Assembly (NCBI RefSeq): GCF_026191355.1
Contig: NZ_JAPHOQ010000016.1
Coordinates: 36,561-100,560, forward strand
Direction of reading: 5' to 3'
Origin: Legionella sheltonii
GTDB taxonomy: Bacteria; Pseudomonadota; Gammaproteobacteria; Legionellales; Legionellaceae
DNA length: 64,000 nt
The notes under the pieces were generated by a model. It was not told the DNA's origin, made no database searches, and worked only from the letters and a program-made list of their open reading frames with translations. Below are positions 61,624-64,000 of this stretch, one piece after another. Numbering within the stretch: position 1 is the first letter of the stretch; the number at the start of each line of letters is the position of its first letter. The position numbers were made by a program, and so were the translations under genes.

Positions 61624-64000
61624 TCAGAACAGCAAAGTTAAGCCTAAAGAAACGGTATTGGAAATATCCGGTGTAGTACTTTCATTTTCGAGTGTTTTAA
61701 ATGTTCCGTAATTGTGTTCGTTTTCATATTCAACAAACATACTTAAAGCAGGAATAAGACGGTAGTAGGGTCTTACTGTGTAGCGCATTTGATTCAAGCC
61801 ACTGCCAATTTGGGCATTAACAACTGTTTTGGTCGCTAAAATACTGCGAACTCCTGTCCTGATTAAAAAATTATTGGTAATTAGTGTGTCGCGGGATAAT
61901 TCAATATCAAATTTAATACTGCCACCATAAAAGTAAGTTCTTATGTCGGTATCAATAAAAAAGGGCATTAATCCTTCCAGACCAAGACCTGCTTGCCAAT
62001 AGGGCTTATTGGCCGGTTGATTAAAATAGTTTGCTCCACCTTTTATGGCCCAAAATTGACTGATTAAATGCCAGTAAAAGATATCTATATCTGCGTTTTC
62101 CAGTACCCCTTTATACAGTTCAGCATCATTGGTAAATAATTGCAGTTTATTATAATCAGGGCCAAACATGCCTTTGTAGGTAAGGCGCTGTGAATTGTGA
62201 ACAGGATCTGCACCTACATCTAGAAAAGTTGATAACCAAAAGCCAGCGCCATGAGCCATGGGGTGTTTCACTAAATCCAGGTTAATCGGCTTAATCGCTT
62301 CGTCGACTCGTATTATGGGGCGGTTGTCATACGAGGTGTCTTTAATAATATGTTCTGGATGGGTTTTGTCCTCGGCTATTTCAATTATGGTTGTATATTG
62401 GAAGACGCGGTTCATTCCAGTCATCATGTGATAAAGCATATGACAATGGAAAAACCATTGGCCGCTTGCATCAGTATCTACATCCGCTGTGATTGTTCCT
62501 CCTGGTGGAATATCAAGCGTATGTTTTAGCGGATCAAAAGTGTCTTTTCCAGTACGAACAATAAACCAATGACCATGTATATGCATTGGATGATGCATCA
62601 TGGATGGATTTGTAAATACAAAGCGATAACGTTTACCCGGTTTTAAAGGTATAGGTTTTGCCTTATAACCAGGTACTCCATTCACAAACCAAATATATTG
62701 CCCCATATAGCCAAATAATTCCAAATTAATGACTCCCTCTACCGGTTTATTGGGATCATTAGTCGGAACCGCAGCAGTCAAATCGCGATACTTTGTTTCC
62801 AATGAGGTCATATAGGATGAAGTGGTAGGGGCTATTGCATCGTTAAATCGAGTTGGTTCAGTAGGCATTTGCATGTTCATGGAGTGTCCCATAGGCATAC
62901 TATGATCCATGTGCATGGTGTGCTTATGCTGTGAAGAAAGTGAATTGTCTTGTTTTTTTTGCGTTAAGGGGAAACTGCCTTGATAATGCCCGCCCATCAT
63001 GATGTTCATCATTTCTCTTGTAACCGGGATGGGTTCAGGGAACGGTTTGACTTGAGCATAATCGACTGTTTGCTCATTAGTTGTTTTTAGAGCGCCATAG
63101 ACAATACCCACAGTATCTTTGGAACCCGCATAAATAATATAAGGCTTATTTTTTTCTATTTTTATTAAAACATCATAGGTTTCAGCAGGAGAAATGGATA
63201 ACTCCTTAATAGAATAAGGTTTTACGTCGTTTCCATCCGCTTGTATGACAGTCATCTTAGAATCAGGTATTTTAATACGGAAAATCGTGCTGCTTCCTGC
63301 ATCAATAAATCGCAAGCGGACAATATCACCTATTTGAACTGGAGCAGTCCACGGATTGTTTTTAGGATGGCCGTTCATCAAAAATGCATCAAAGGCAACG
63401 TCACTAATGTCATAAATGCTCATCCGCATTTGCTGCATGCTTTTATAGTCGTCAAGAAGTCTTTGTCGTTCACTTTTAGATGCTTTTTGGTAATCATGGA
63501 TAAATTTTGTCAGGGATGGTTGGAGAGGAAAGCGCGGAGCATAATAGTCGCCGGATTTTTTTAAATTAGCTAAAACTTGCTCCGGTTTGGTATTAGTCCA
63601 ATCCGATAAAACGATGGTGTAATCTTTAGTGAAGGTGTAATGAGGTGGTTTCTTAGGATCAATCAAAAAAGCACCGTATAATCCCTGTTGCTCCTCTAAG
63701 CCAGCATGGGCATGATACCAGTAAGTACCTGATTGCTTTAAAATAAATTGGTAGTGAAAGGTACTACCAGGAGGAATTTCAGTTTGAGCCACACCTTCTA
63801 CACCATCCATTTGCCAAGGAACCAAAACACCATGCCAATGGATCGCTGTTCCTTTATCAAGATGATTCGTAACATTTATGGTTACCCGATCACCCTCTCT
63901 AAAATGTAATGTGGGTGCCGGGATTTGATTATTTACTGCAATAGCTCTGGCTGGTTTATTAGTAAAGTAGACCGTTTTATAACCAATATCCAAATTGATA
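61624..64000 (-). CDS. Multicopper oxidase CopA fused to a CopB-like outer membrane barrel, 5' end beyond window
   Basis: The reverse strand is open from base 64000 to the stop at 61624, about 790 residues without the N terminus. The first ~530 residues are a CopA-type multicopper oxidase: HWHG near 52, YWYHAHAG near 92, a Met/His copper-binding stretch (HKHTMHMDHSMPMGHSMNMQ near 365), HHPMHIHGHWF near 468 and HCHMLYHM near 517, giving the trinuclear and type 1 copper ligands. The last ~200 residues match CopB: GFWLSTFLDVGAD, ENADIDIFYWHLISQFWAIK, YWQAGLGLEGLMPFFIDT, then alternating beta strands ending in the terminal phenylalanine LGLTLLF typical of outer-membrane barrels. Normally CopA and CopB are separate genes of a copper resistance operon. 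Here they are one polypeptide, which would tether the periplasmic oxidase to the outer membrane. The signal sequence lies outside the window. Confidence 0.88.
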   Translation of the reverse strand, partial: INLDIGYKTVYFTNKPARAIAVNNQIPAPTLHFREGDRVTINVTNHLDKGTAIHWHGVLVPWQMDGVEGVAQTEIPPGSTFHYQFILKQSGTYWYHAHAGLEEQQGLYGAFLIDPKKPPHYTFTKDYTIVLSDWTNTKPEQVLANLKKSGDYYAPRFPLQPSLTKFIHDYQKASKSERQRLLDDYKSMQQMRMSIYDISDVAFDAFLMNGHPKNNPWTAPVQIGDIVRLRFIDAGSSTIFRIKIPDSKMTVIQADGNDVKPYSIKELSISPAETYDVLIKIEKNKPYIIYAGSKDTVGIVYGALKTTNEQTVDYAQVKPFPEPIPVTREMMNIMMGGHYQGSFPLTQKKQDNSLSSQHKHTMHMDHSMPMGHSMNMQMPTEPTRFNDAIAPTTSSYMTSLETKYRDLTAAVPTNDPNKPVEGVINLELFGYMGQYIWFVNGVPGYKAKPIPLKPGKRYRFVFTNPSMMHHPMHIHGHWFIVRTGKDTFDPLKHTLDIPPGGTITADVDTDASGQWFFHCHMLYHMMTGMNRVFQYTTIIEIAEDKTHPEHIIKDTSYDNRPIIRVDEAIKPINLDLVKHPMAHGAGFWLSTFLDVGADPVHNSQRLTYKGMFGPDYNKLQLFTNDAELYKGVLENADIDIFYWHLISQFWAIKGGANYFNQPANKPYWQAGLGLEGLMPFFIDTDIRTYFYGGSIKFDIELSRDTLITNNFLIRTGVRSILATKTVVNAQIGSGLNQMRYTVRPYYRLIPALSMFVEYENEHNYGTFKTLENESTTPDISNTVSLGLTLLF

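Noticed and set aside
1..64000. CRISPR arrays, tRNA or rRNA genes, prophage or conjugative modules
   Set aside because: No regularly spaced repeats, no tRNA cloverleaf or rRNA segments recognised by eye, and no phage or transfer genes; only two IS elements were found.

Overview
The window is AT-rich bacterial chromosome, almost certainly from a Legionella-like gammaproteobacterium (Legionellales). The evidence is the ndk-rlmN-pilW-rodZ-hisS-yfgM-bamB-der block, prpBCD, miaE, two large Legionella-style coiled-coil or effector-like orphans, several amino-acid permeases with short amino-acid catabolic genes, and dispersed intergenic palindromes. No rRNA, tRNA, CRISPR array, prophage or replication origin was recognised.

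Layout. 0-9 kb: a pyruvate dehydrogenase E1-alpha gene cut by the window edge, then pabB with an overlapping NUDIX gene, fadD, minC-lpxH, an orphan with an acidic tail, miaE and a second orphan. 8.7-16.8 kb: ndk and rlmN, then a pilus/wall/translation/outer-membrane block (pilW, rodZ, hisS, yfgM, bamB, der). 16.8-21.9 kb (minus): a tightly packed operon that appears to link RNA decay to nucleotide salvage, consisting of a UspA protein, a beta-CASP RNase, an AMP-phosphorylase-type enzyme, a PRPP-synthetase-like protein and an ATP-cone/PD-(D/E)XK nuclease. 22-31 kb: folK-pcnB, terC, hemJ, rubredoxin, hemL, a POT peptide transporter and mnmC. 30.7-36 kb: prpB, prpC and prpD of the methylcitrate cycle, then a secreted GH18 chitinase. 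36.3-45 kb: ppsR, small membrane and Sel1-like proteins, an ATP-grasp enzyme, an RpiB-like protein, an APC permease, a PBP4-type peptidase, a decayed GGDEF remnant and a small gamma-glutamylcyclotransferase-like protein. 45-52 kb (minus): an MFS transporter preceded by a valine-rich leader peptide with competing RNA hairpins, a 570-residue coiled-coil protein, a permease plus dimethylargininase-like hydrolase pair, and a zinc alcohol dehydrogenase. 52-55.7 kb: Hsp20, a MaoC-phosphotransacetylase fusion with acetate kinase, and a small membrane protein. 55.8-64 kb: an IS5-type element that carries a GIY-YIG gene inside unusually long palindromic ends, a rhodanese, a membrane-protein gene cleanly split by an IS407-type IS3 element, and a multicopper oxidase fused to a CopB-like outer-membrane barrel, cut by the window end.

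The most noteworthy items are the unannotated valine leader/attenuator upstream of the MFS transporter, the RNA-to-AMP-to-ribose-phosphate operon, the CopA-CopB fusion, the IS5-type element with its passenger nuclease, the precisely reconstructable IS-disrupted gene, the GGDEF remnant, and the likely non-AUG start of pcnB. All functional names come from reading motifs and domain order; no database search was run.
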